Assembly (NCBI GenBank): GCA_902778145.1
Contig: CACYWW010000037.1
Coordinates: forward strand, 1-33,337
Origin: an uncultured Ruminococcus sp.
GTDB lineage: Bacteria; Bacillota; Clostridia; Oscillospirales; CAG-272
DNA length: 33,337 nucleotides
Direction of reading: 5' to 3'
Of the stretch, positions 8,664 through 15,737 are shown in pieces (the stretch's first letter is position 1; each line of letters starts with the position of its first letter). The translations under genes and the position numbers were made by a program. Under the pieces are notes generated by a model. The model was not told the DNA's origin. It did no database searches and worked only from the letters and a program-made list of their open reading frames with translations.

Positions 8664-10581
8664 ATACTATATCACGACGGCGATACCGTACGCCTCGAGA
8701 AAGCCGCATATCGGCAATACCTACGACATAATCCTGGCGGACTGCTATAAAAGATACAAGCAACTCTGCGGTTACGACGCGTATCTGAGCACGGGGACCG
8801 ACGAACACGGTCAGAAGATCGAGGAATACGCCGCCGAAAACAACATGTCGCCGAAGGAATACGCGGATATGGTCTCGGGTCAGGTCAGACAGATCTGGGA
8901 CGACGTCGGCGCACAGTACGACGTTTTCATAAAGACGACGGACAAGCATCACGAAAAGGCCGCCGCAAATCTGTTCGATAAATTCCTGAAGCAGGGCGAT
9001 ATATACAAGAGCGAGTACGAGGGCTGGTACTGCGTCCCCGATGAGACGTTCCTCACCGACACACAGGTTGTCGACGGAAAGTGCCCCGAATGCGGACGTC
9101 CCGTCATACGCGCAAAGGAAGAGGCGTACTATTTCAGGATGAGCAAATACGCCGACGCGCTGCTCAGATATTACGAGGAAAATCCGGATTTCATAATCCC
9201 CGAGTCCCGTAAGAAAGAGATGATCAACAACTTTATCAAGCCCGGACTGCAGGATCTCTGCGTCACCAGAAGCTCGTTCAAATGGGGCATCCCCGTCAAA
9301 AACGACCCGAAGCACGTGCTCTACGTCTGGATGGACGCGCTTATAAACTACATAACCGCGCTCGGTTATGATCCCGAAAACGAAAAACAACCCGAGGCGT
9401 TCACGAAATACTGGCCCGCGGACGTCCATTTCATCGGAAAGGATATCCTCAGGTTCCACAGCATCTACTGGCCGATATTCCTGATGGCGGCGGGACTTCC
9501 CCTGCCGAAAAAGATATTCGCGCATCCGTGGCTGCTCTCCGGCGTCGATAAGATGTCGAAATCACGCGGCAACGTCATATACGCGGACGATCTCATAAAG
9601 ATATTCGGGCGCGACGGCTGCCGTTACTATTCGCTTGCCGAGATGCCGTTCTCATCCGACGGTACGATAACGTACGAAAACGTGATAAGCCGCTATAATT
9701 CCGATCTTGCGAATATCCTGGGCAACCTCGTGAAGCGTACCGAATCGATGACCGTCAAATACTTTGACGGCGTGATCCCGGCGCCCGGCGAGGAGACGGA
9801 GCTTGACCGCGATCTCAAGGAGACCGTCACGGGAGCCGTCGTGAAATATAAGGATCTCATGGAGAAATTCATGATATCTGACGCGCTGGACGCCGTTTTC
9901 ACCGCGCTCCGCCGCGCAAATAAATATATAGATGAGACGACCCCGTGGATCCTCGCAAAGACCGACGAGGGAAAAATCCGCCTCGCGACCGTTATGTATA
10001 ACCTTCTTGAAACGATACGCGTCTGCGCCGTGCTTCTGAAGCCGGCGATCCCCGACGCCGCTGAAAAGATCCTGTCCGCGCTCAACGAAAAGGGAGACGA
10101 TATCACCCGTGTCGAGACTTTCGGCGGGCTTGTCCCCGGCGGCAGGGTGACCGAGGGCGAAGCGCTCTTCTCACGCGTGGACGAGGCGAAGGTCATGGAA
10201 CAGGTAAACGCGGGCAAGGAAGAGGAAAAGAAGCCCGAAAAACCGGAGGGTGAGCCGGAGATAGAGTTCGACAGCTTCGTAAAGGTAGAGATGCGCACCG
10301 CCGAGATCCTTGAATGCGAGCCCGTGCCGAAGTCAAAGAAGCTTCTGAAGCTGAAGCTCGATCTCGGTTATGAGCAGAGACAGGTCCTCTCCGGCATCGC
10401 TCAGTATTACACCCCCGCCGACCTTATCGGCAAAAAGGTGATAGTCGTCGCAAACCTCAAGCCGAGGATGATGATGGGTTACGAATCGAAGGGCATGGTC
10501 CTCGCTTCGAGCGGAGAGGGCGACACGGTACGCGTCGTATTCCTTTCCCCGGATACGCCTAACGGACAGAGAATAAGCTGA
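8650..10581 (+). CDS. metG: Methionyl-tRNA synthetase with C-terminal tRNA-binding domain
   Basis: This 643-residue class I synthetase charges tRNA-Met. The HIGH-type motif is HIGN at residue 20, and KMSKS is at 301-305. The inserted zinc domain has C128, C145 and C148, with Asp131 where a fourth Cys often sits. An anticodon-binding helical region follows, then a charged Glu/Lys/Pro linker (about 517-535), then an EMAPII/Trbp111-like tRNA-binding domain from about 537 to the end. The ATG at 8650 has GAAAGGA nine bases upstream; an upstream in-frame TTG at 8632 would use that ribosome site as coding sequence, so I reject it. Its stop overlaps the tatD start (TGATG). Confidence 0.98.
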   Translation: MNKPKYYITTAIPYASRKPHIGNTYDIILADCYKRYKQLCGYDAYLSTGTDEHGQKIEEYAAENNMSPKEYADMVSGQVRQIWDDVGAQYDVFIKTTDKHHEKAAANLFDKFLKQGDIYKSEYEGWYCVPDETFLTDTQVVDGKCPECGRPVIRAKEEAYYFRMSKYADALLRYYEENPDFIIPESRKKEMINNFIKPGLQDLCVTRSSFKWGIPVKNDPKHVLYVWMDALINYITALGYDPENEKQPEAFTKYWPADVHFIGKDILRFHSIYWPIFLMAAGLPLPKKIFAHPWLLSGVDKMSKSRGNVIYADDLIKIFGRDGCRYYSLAEMPFSSDGTITYENVISRYNSDLANILGNLVKRTESMTVKYFDGVIPAPGEETELDRDLKETVTGAVVKYKDLMEKFMISDALDAVFTALRRANKYIDETTPWILAKTDEGKIRLATVMYNLLETIRVCAVLLKPAIPDAAEKILSALNEKGDDITRVETFGGLVPGGRVTEGEALFSRVDEAKVMEQVNAGKEEEKKPEKPEGEPEIEFDSFVKVEMRTAEILECEPVPKSKKLLKLKLDLGYEQRQVLSGIAQYYTPADLIGKKVIVVANLKPRMMMGYESKGMVLASSGEGDTVRVVFLSPDTPNGQRIS

Positions 10582-11345
10582 TGATATTCGATACTCACGC
10601 GCATTACGACGACGAGAAGTTCGACTGTGACCGTTATGACGTCATAGACGGACTTTTCGAAAACGGTGTTTCGGGGATTCTCAACTGTGCGACCTGCGTT
10701 GAGAATTTCGACGCCACGCTCGAGCTTTCGGAAAAATACGAAAGGGTGTACGCCGCGCTCGGTGTGCACCCCTCCGATTGTTACAGGTATAAGTCGCTTG
10801 AAGACGTCATGGACTTGCTTGCCGGCGATATAGAGAAAAACGACGTCAGGGCACTCGGTGAGATCGGGCTCGATTATCACTACGACTTTTCGCCGAAGGA
10901 CAAACAGCTTTTATACTTCGACGCTCAGCTTGAACTCGCGGAAAAGCTCGGGCTTCCCGCCGTCATACACGACAGGGAGGCGCACGGGGACGTTTTTGAG
11001 CGCCTGCGCCGTTTCAAAGGCACCGCGATCATCCACAGCTGCTCCGAGAGCGCGGAGACCGTGCGTCAGCTCTGCAGGAAGGGGCATTTCGTCTCGTTTT
11101 CCGGCTCCGTCACGTTCAAAAACGCAAGCTCTGTCAGGGAAGCGGCAAGGGCGGTGCCCGACGAGCTTCTCCTCGTCGAGACGGATTCGCCTTACATGGC
11201 GCCGGTCCCCGTCCGCGGGACCCGCAACGACAGCGGGAATATCCGCCATATACTGAAGGTCCTCGGAGAAGTCCGCGGCGCGGATCCCGGATATATCGAA
11301 ACGATCACACAAGATAACGCGATGAGGCTTTTCAAAGTCGTATGA
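10581..11345 (+). CDS. tatD: TatD-family metal-dependent nuclease
   Basis: TatD-type TIM-barrel hydrolase of 254 residues. The signature metal ligands are present: H6 and H8 in FDTHAHYDD, Glu in GEIGLDYH, His in VIHDRE, His in IIHSCSES, and Asp in VETDSPYMAP. The NDSGNI motif near the C-terminus is a variant of the usual family signature. Members are cytoplasmic DNases linked to DNA repair or clean-up; substrate here is inferred. The metG-tatD pairing is common in Bacillota. Its ATG overlaps the metG stop by one base. The 3' end overlaps the convergent aminotransferase gene by 14 bases. Confidence 0.95.
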   Translation: MIFDTHAHYDDEKFDCDRYDVIDGLFENGVSGILNCATCVENFDATLELSEKYERVYAALGVHPSDCYRYKSLEDVMDLLAGDIEKNDVRALGEIGLDYHYDFSPKDKQLLYFDAQLELAEKLGLPAVIHDREAHGDVFERLRRFKGTAIIHSCSESAETVRQLCRKGHFVSFSGSVTFKNASSVREAARAVPDELLLVETDSPYMAPVPVRGTRNDSGNIRHILKVLGEVRGADPGYIETITQDNAMRLFKVV

Positions 11346-12456
11346 CGTCTTTTATGACGTCACAGAAATATTCCGCCTCTTCCTCCGTGTTGAAGACCGA
11401 AAAGCTTATCCTTACCGCACCGGATCCGTCCGGTGCGGTATATTTATGCGCTCCCGGCGCACAGTGCATACCGGCGCGGGCGCAGATCCCGCGGCTGTCA
11501 AGCAGCGCGGCTGTCTCTTCGGGAGCCTTTCCGTCTATGTTGAAGCACAGCAGCGGACCGTATGAAGGACGGTAGAAGGTCACGCCGGAAACGCCCGAAA
11601 GAGAATCGAGTATCGCGGCGGAGATGCTCTCCTCATGAGCTCTTATCGCTGCGATCCCGGTCGATCTGACGAAATCGATGCCGGCGGAAAGCGCCGCGAT
11701 CGGCAGAAGCGGCAGAGTCCCCGCTTCAAATCTTTCCGGAAGCCGGTCCGGCATGTATGCCGTATACGGATCCGCGCCGGAGCCGCCGACGGTGAGAGGC
11801 GGATGCGATCTCACGTCATATCCCTCCGAAAACACCGTTATCCCGCACCCGGTCACACCGTACAGCCCCTTATGTGCCGGTGCGCAGAGGATATCGATGT
11901 TGTCGGTATCGACGTTTATATCGTATATCCCCGCCGCCTGCGCCGCGTCGACGATGAACACGGCGCCGTGCTCCCGGCAAAGAGCGCCGATCCGTCTGAT
12001 CGGCAAAACGGTCGGGAAGACGTTTGAAGCCCACGCGCACACAACGGCGGAAACGCCCAATAAAAGCCCCGCGCGGACCTGTTCGAGTATCGTTTCCTCA
12101 TCCGACAGCGAGTCAAAATACGAGATATCCGCCCCGGCTCTTATAAGCGGTCTTATCACGGAATTGTGCTCGGTCGTGCCGGTCATGACCTTCATCCCGT
12201 ATCTCACGGCGCCAGATATCGCCGCGTTGAGAGACTCCGTGCATCCGCCTGTGAAACAGACGAGGTGCGGTCCCTTCGCTCCGAAAAGCTCCGCTGCCTT
12301 CACCCTTGCGCGGTAGACGGTCTCCGCCGCCCTCATCGCCGCCGCGTGTCCGCCCCTGCCGGGATTGCCGTAAGGCTCACGGAAAAGACGCTTCACGGCT
12401 CCCTCCACGGCGCGCGGCTTCGGCCAGCTCGTGGCGGCGTTGTCAAAATAGATCAA
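11332..12456 (-). CDS. Class-V aminotransferase / cysteine desulfurase-like protein (EF2568 type)
   Basis: This 374-residue PLP enzyme has the fold of cysteine desulfurases and selenocysteine lyases. The N-terminus YFDNAATSWPKP is typical. H97 (TEHNS) stacks on PLP, K196 in APAHKG is the Schiff-base lysine, and C332 in RAGMHCAPG is the persulfide-forming cysteine. It most resembles the sub-family found beside DUF3343 proteins, thought to handle sulfur or selenium; that role is family inference. The start appears to be TTG (12454-12456), overlapping the DUF3343 stop by four bases, so translation is probably coupled. No iscU or sufU scaffold, selD or xdh gene is visible nearby. The gene converges on tatD. 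Confidence 0.9.
   Translation of the reverse strand: MIYFDNAATSWPKPRAVEGAVKRLFREPYGNPGRGGHAAAMRAAETVYRARVKAAELFGAKGPHLVCFTGGCTESLNAAISGAVRYGMKVMTGTTEHNSVIRPLIRAGADISYFDSLSDEETILEQVRAGLLLGVSAVVCAWASNVFPTVLPIRRIGALCREHGAVFIVDAAQAAGIYDINVDTDNIDILCAPAHKGLYGVTGCGITVFSEGYDVRSHPPLTVGGSGADPYTAYMPDRLPERFEAGTLPLLPIAALSAGIDFVRSTGIAAIRAHEESISAAILDSLSGVSGVTFYRPSYGPLLCFNIDGKAPEETAALLDSRGICARAGMHCAPGAHKYTAPDGSGAVRISFSVFNTEEEAEYFCDVIKDVIRL
11413..11440 (+). terminator. Perfect hairpin inside the convergent gene, possible terminator for the metG-tatD operon
   Basis: TACCGCACCGG (11413-11423) and CCGGTGCGGTA (11430-11440) form an 11-base-pair stem with a six-base loop, followed on the plus strand by TATTTATG. 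It starts 67 bases after the tatD stop, inside the coding sequence of the opposing aminotransferase, where it encodes the APDGSG stretch. The tract after the stem is only partly T-rich, so termination is inferred. Confidence 0.45.
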
Positions 12457-12665
12457 GGCTCGGTGAACGGTATCCCCGCGTTTCTCAATGCCTTCGCCGC
12501 GTCGCGTGCGTCTCTTTGATCGACGCTGACGCCGAACCTGCAGCCCTTCCGTGTCTCGCTGCCGTCAAGCCTTATCACATTCGATTTTATACCCGTATAT
12601 GAAAGCACGTCTCTCGCCTTATACGCGTAGGTCAGAGAAGACGTTGCAAAAAGATCTTTTTTCAT
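12453..12665 (-). CDS. DUF3343 protein, putative Se/S carrier-like
   Basis: This 70-residue protein begins MKKDLFATSS and resembles DUF3343 proteins, small putative sulfur or selenium carriers usually encoded next to a class-V aminotransferase. The motif SSLTYAYKARDVLSYTG and a central single cysteine (KGCRFGV) are visible; the cysteine is a candidate carrier residue. The ATG at 12663-12665 follows AAGGGTGAT, a reasonable ribosome site; the longer frame upstream runs into a hairpin region and is not supported. It overlaps the downstream aminotransferase by four bases. The function is a family-level proposal. Confidence 0.78.
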   Translation of the reverse strand: MKKDLFATSSLTYAYKARDVLSYTGIKSNVIRLDGSETRKGCRFGVSVDQRDARDAAKALRNAGIPFTEP

Positions 12666-12704
12666 TCTGATCACCCTTGAAGGATTGCGGTCTCCCGCAC
12701 CATC

Positions 12705-12734
12705 ATTATATGAACGGTAACGGACGGGCGACAA
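12705..12734 (-). promoter_or_regulatory. Probable promoter for the DUF3343-desulfurase pair
   Basis: On the minus strand TTGTCG (12729-12734) is followed after 18 bases by a perfect TATAAT (12705-12710). The transcript would start about 35 bases before the DUF3343 ATG. This matches the gap left by the upstream hairpin at 12770-12831. Confidence 0.55.
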
Positions 12735-12769
12735 AACAAAAAAAGGGCACAGGGAGAGGCTACGTAAAG

Positions 12770-12831
12770 AAGAAAATAACCCACTTTGACATCTTTCAAT
12801 CAGAGAAAGTGTCATAGTGGGTTATTTTCTT
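12770..12831. terminator. Long near-perfect hairpin, likely bidirectional terminator
   Basis: The two arms (12772-12797 and 12805-12829) are complementary over about 25 bases with one mismatch and one bulge. The outer part is GAAAATAACCCACT/AGTGGGTTATTTTC and the inner part CTTTC/GAAAG. Both outer edges are A/T-rich, so each strand ends in a T-rich run. It lies downstream of the minus-strand ylbJ and 67-residue genes and upstream of the DUF3343 promoter, a sensible place for a terminator. A very small inverted-repeat element is an alternative, but I see no target-site duplication. Confidence 0.6.
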
Positions 12832-12882
12832 TCAGCTTCAGCTTGTTCTAACCGCTTTGATATTAAGAATGATTATGAAAAC

Positions 12883-13003
12883 AGCTAAATTGCTCGCAGT
12901 CGCTCGCAGCTAAATTAAATTCGCCTATAAGCTCGGCGAAGCCGAATTTAGCTTGCGAAGCAAATTTAGCTGGGCGAAGCCCAATTTAGCTCGCCGCAAG
13001 GCG
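12883..13003. repeat. Array of short palindromes joined by AATTTAGCT linkers (copy 2)
   Basis: Second copy of the element at 16-199, in the same orientation. Inverted linkers AGCTAAATT occur at 12883-12891 and 12908-12916. Units CGGCGAAGCCG (12934-12944), TGCGAAGCA (12954-12962), GGGCGAAGCCC (12972-12982) and CGCCGCAAGGCG (12992-13003) are separated by AATTTAGCT. From 12907 to 12947 it matches 15-55 except for two bases (GC versus AT). The right end runs into the coding sequence of the 67-residue protein, and the last linker supplies that gene's TAA stop. Together with the hairpin at 12770-12831 it fills the roughly 320-base gap between the flanking genes. Confidence 0.92.
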
Positions 13004-13189
13004 AAGCATTTCGCCGTGCTCCGGCTTTTTCGGTATCCGGGGAACACGTTTCAGCGGGTCGTATATGAATTTTGAACATTTGTGACCGCTGCCGACTACC
13101 CCGCGCAGCTCGCACAGCATACGCTCCGGATCGTAACCCGGCGCCGCGTGTTCGCAGTAAAGACAGATCTTTTCATATTCCGCTTCCAT
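12986..13189 (-). CDS. Small cysteine-containing protein (67 aa), unknown function
   Basis: I do not recognise a named family. Four cysteines (C9, C12, C26, C38), the first two as CLYC, suggest a small zinc-binding or redox knuckle. The middle is rich in Gly, Lys and Pro, and the protein ends GEMLRLAAS. The ATG at 13187-13189 has AAAGGGG seven bases upstream. It lies 53 bases after ylbJ and may be co-transcribed. The last residues and the stop codon are encoded by the palindrome array, so the C-terminal tail probably arose by array insertion or expansion. The longer frame reaching back over ylbJ is an overlap artefact. Confidence 0.65.
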   Translation of the reverse strand: MEAEYEKICLYCEHAAPGYDPERMLCELRGVVGSGHKCSKFIYDPLKRVPRIPKKPEHGEMLRLAAS

Positions 13190-13242
13190 GATATGACCCC
13201 TTTGATTTGTTTGATATATTCTACCACCGTTTGGCGGAAAAG

Positions 13243-14160
13243 TCAAGAGAAAAAGATTGGATAAAGCAGGTAAACCGCGAAAAATGACGCCGCGGCCTGA
13301 AAGATCTTGCCCGTGACGTAATATCGCATCCGTATCCCGCACTCCGATACGGCAGCCGATACCTGTGACGCGACCGAAAGCCCCGAAAACGACACAAGCG
13401 AGCAGACGAGCGAGGCTGACAGCCGCGGATCGGAAACGGCGGACGCGAGGATGGCGGTGCCGGACGTTATCTCCGGTATCGCCGATAGGAACCCGCCGAG
13501 CGGAAGCGCGGACAGCGCCTTTGAAATCACGCGGAAAACTATGACGTTCGCGCATATGACGACGGCGCCGGACGCCCCCGCCGAGACCGATCGCGGGAGA
13601 GAGACGCGGTGCGGCGAGCCTTCTTTCACACAGACCGGGGATCCGGCTTTTTTTCTTATGATCAGCCCGAAGAGCACGGCGGAAAAGATCATGGAGAGAC
13701 AGCATAACACGCCGGCCCGCGCCGATCCGAGAAGTGACCCGACGTAAACCGCGGCGAAAGCCGGCGTCGCGTTGTTCGTATATGATATAAGCACCTCCGC
13801 TTCCGACCGTCCGATCCTTCCGGCGGAGCAAAGCTCCGACACCGCGTACGCGCCGGACGGATAGCCGCCGAAAAGCCCGAGTACGAAGATCCCGGCGCCG
13901 GTCTCCGATATCCCGAAAAGGCGTGACAACGGTCTGCCTGCGACTCGACCGACAGTCTCGCAGAACCCGGAGCAGACGAGGAGATCCGAGGCGACGGAGA
14001 AGGGCAGGACGGTCGTGAGTATCACGTCGCGGCAGATGATAAGCGCCTCCGCCGCCGCCTCCCGCGCCTCCGCCGCGAACACGACGAGCCACACCGCGAA
14101 CAGCAGCGCGAACAGTCCGTAAAAGACGCTGCCCGCGTTTTTAAGCCCTGTTTTTTCCAT
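13243..14160 (-). CDS. ylbJ: YlbJ-like sporulation integral membrane protein
   Basis: This 305-residue, strongly hydrophobic protein has the Gate/nucleoside-recognition architecture of YlbJ. Many membrane segments are visible, with the conserved FGGYPSGAYAVSEL region near residue 115, an SYTNNATPAF stretch and an NVIVFRVI helix. YlbJ is a sporulation membrane protein in Bacillus, made under sigma-E; the transported substrate is unknown. The ATG at 14158-14160 has a strong GGAGG six bases upstream. It is divergent from yqfC, another sporulation gene, across a 77-base gap, so the two may share regulation. Membership is likely; exact orthology is not tested. Confidence 0.85.
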   Translation of the reverse strand: MEKTGLKNAGSVFYGLFALLFAVWLVVFAAEAREAAAEALIICRDVILTTVLPFSVASDLLVCSGFCETVGRVAGRPLSRLFGISETGAGIFVLGLFGGYPSGAYAVSELCSAGRIGRSEAEVLISYTNNATPAFAAVYVGSLLGSARAGVLCCLSMIFSAVLFGLIIRKKAGSPVCVKEGSPHRVSLPRSVSAGASGAVVICANVIVFRVISKALSALPLGGFLSAIPEITSGTAILASAVSDPRLSASLVCSLVSFSGLSVASQVSAAVSECGIRMRYYVTGKIFQAAASFFAVYLLYPIFFS

Positions 14161-14237
14161 ACTGTCCTCCTGTCATACATTCGTCCCGGTCTTAATACTA
14201 TTTACCGGAGCGCGGTTTTATGAAACGGGAGGCGTTG

Positions 14238-14507
14238 ATGAGAGAAAAAAACATAAGGATCCCTCACGGGGAAGACCCGGGGATCTATCTTTTCGGCAGG
14301 CGGACGTTGATGATCGACGGCAGAGCTGAGCTGACGGATTATTCGGAGGAGACGGTTATATTCCGTCCGCGCACGGGAAAGGATCTCATCCGGATCGACG
14401 GGAAAAGACTGACGGTGAGCGCGTGCGGCAGCGCCGCCTCCGAGGTCAGGGGCAGGATAGACTCGGTGAAGTACATAAAGGAGCCGAAGGATGACCGGGT
14501 TGATTGA
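14238..14507 (+). CDS. yqfC: YqfC-family sporulation protein
   Basis: This 89-residue protein matches the short YqfC pattern: a single conserved domain with GRRTLMIDGRAELTDYSEE resembling the family's IENHRGLLTFSD region, and a hydrophobic C-terminal strand ending in DSVKYI. YqfC is of unknown biochemical role but is paired with YqfD in spore formers. The ATG at 14238 has GGGAGG (14227-14232) five bases upstream. An in-frame ATG at 14220 would add six residues and has a weaker GGAG at 14207, so it remains possible. It overlaps yqfD by 17 bases. Confidence 0.85.
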   Translation: MREKNIRIPHGEDPGIYLFGRRTLMIDGRAELTDYSEETVIFRPRTGKDLIRIDGKRLTVSACGSAASEVRGRIDSVKYIKEPKDDRVD

Positions 14508-15624
14508 CTATTTTGCGGGTTACGCGGTCATGCGTGAGCGTGAAGGATACAAAAACGCGGCGATCGCGCTTTTGCAGAGAAGAGGCATCGCGTTTTACGA
14601 TGTGCATGAAAAGGACGGCGCGACGTATTTCCGTATCAGGCGAAGGTATTTGTCTGAGCCCGGGCTTTCGCTTTGCGCGGAGACGGTATATGAAAAAGGC
14701 TTCATCCCGGATCTTCTGAAAAGCCTTAAACGCCCGGGGCTTTATATCGGCGCGCTCATATTCGCGGCGGGACTCGTGTTCTCGGATATGATCGTATGGG
14801 ACGTACGGTTCGTCTGCAACGGAAACGAGAACAGGCAGAGGATCGAGGCGGCGGCGGACAGATGCGGTATACGGTGCGGTGCGTTGAAGACTTCCGTCGA
14901 CCGACGCGCGGCTGAGGCGTTCATAATGGCGGGATGTCCCGACGTTTCTTACGTCAGGATCAACTATGAGGGAAACACAGCGGTCGTGGTGACGGACGAG
15001 CGGATCATACCGGCACCCGCGCATGACAGCGGAGCCGACCTCACGGCGTCGGAGGACGGATATATCCTGAGATACGAGACGTATTCCGGCAGGACCGTGT
15101 GCGAGAAGGGACAGACGGTGAAACGCGGCGACGTGCTGATAAGCGGCAGCTACGAGACGTTCCATCACGGGACGGCAAATACCGCCGCGCGCGGAAAGGT
15201 ATACGCGCTTGTCAGACGGAGCTTCGTTTGCGCCGTCCCTTTGACTGTTACCGAAAAAGAATATACGGGCAAGGAGACGGTGACGCACACGCTTTCTCTT
15301 TTTTCGCGTGAGCTCGGGAAAAAGCGGACAGCGCAAAAGGAAAACACGGACGTCATCACTGATGAGAGGGCTGTGACGGTGTTCGGCGCCGTTGAGCTTC
15401 CGTTGAGGATAAAAACGACGACGGAGCGGGAATACGTGAAAGTCAAAAGACAGGTGAAAGAAAACGAAGCGCGTGCGGAGCTTGAGGCGATGTGTGAAAA
15501 GCAGTACGCGGAGATCACCGCCGACGCGGTAAGGGTCGACGGATGTGAAAAAACCTACACGGTGGAGGACGGAAAATACAAGCTTTACTGCGAGATATGG
15601 CTCGTATGCAACATCGCGCGATAA
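14491..15624 (+). CDS. yqfD: Sporulation protein YqfD
   Basis: YqfD-family protein of 377 residues. A cytoplasmic N-terminal domain (about 1-80) precedes a single membrane helix at about 83-103. The extracytoplasmic region then begins WDVRFVCNGNENRQRIE and includes a barrel-sandwich-like part (ASEDGYILRYETYSG, VKRGDVLISG). The family is needed for efficient sporulation in Bacillus, probably on the mother-cell side. The ATG at 14491 has AAAGGAG upstream. Length and order (yqfC-yqfD-phoH) match the standard arrangement. The promoter at 15676 separates it from phoH. Confidence 0.93.
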   Translation: MTGLIDYFAGYAVMREREGYKNAAIALLQRRGIAFYDVHEKDGATYFRIRRRYLSEPGLSLCAETVYEKGFIPDLLKSLKRPGLYIGALIFAAGLVFSDMIVWDVRFVCNGNENRQRIEAAADRCGIRCGALKTSVDRRAAEAFIMAGCPDVSYVRINYEGNTAVVVTDERIIPAPAHDSGADLTASEDGYILRYETYSGRTVCEKGQTVKRGDVLISGSYETFHHGTANTAARGKVYALVRRSFVCAVPLTVTEKEYTGKETVTHTLSLFSRELGKKRTAQKENTDVITDERAVTVFGAVELPLRIKTTTEREYVKVKRQVKENEARAELEAMCEKQYAEITADAVRVDGCEKTYTVEDGKYKLYCEIWLVCNIAR

Positions 15625-15675
15625 AAAGATATAAGTACGATATATATATTTATTATAAATTTGTATTTTTTGCTC

Positions 15676-15705
15676 TTGACAAATCTCAAAACGATGTGTT
15701 ATAGT
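15676..15705 (+). promoter_or_regulatory. Sigma-A promoter of the phoH-ybeY-era-recO-mutS2 operon
   Basis: TTGACA (15676-15681), an 18-base spacer and TATAGT (15700-15705) lie in an A/T-rich gap after yqfD. The first start codon follows about 25 bases after the expected transcription start. This makes the phoH operon independent of yqfCD sporulation control. Confidence 0.75.
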
Positions 15706-15737
15706 AAACTCGGAATAATAATGTAGGTTGGTTTTCT

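Noticed and set aside
12986-14092. 368-codon minus-strand frame reaching over ylbJ
   Set aside because: Only the last 67 codons have a ribosome site and protein-like sequence. The upstream part overlaps ylbJ in another frame and is Arg/Gly-rich noise.
14174-14181. Sigma-E-type -10 (CATACATT) upstream of yqfC
   Set aside because: The -10 is suggestive for a sporulation gene, but I see no convincing -35 at the right spacing, so it is not annotated.
15625-15675. Terminator after yqfD
   Set aside because: The A/T-rich stretch has only weak self-complementarity and no GC-rich stem, so I do not annotate one.
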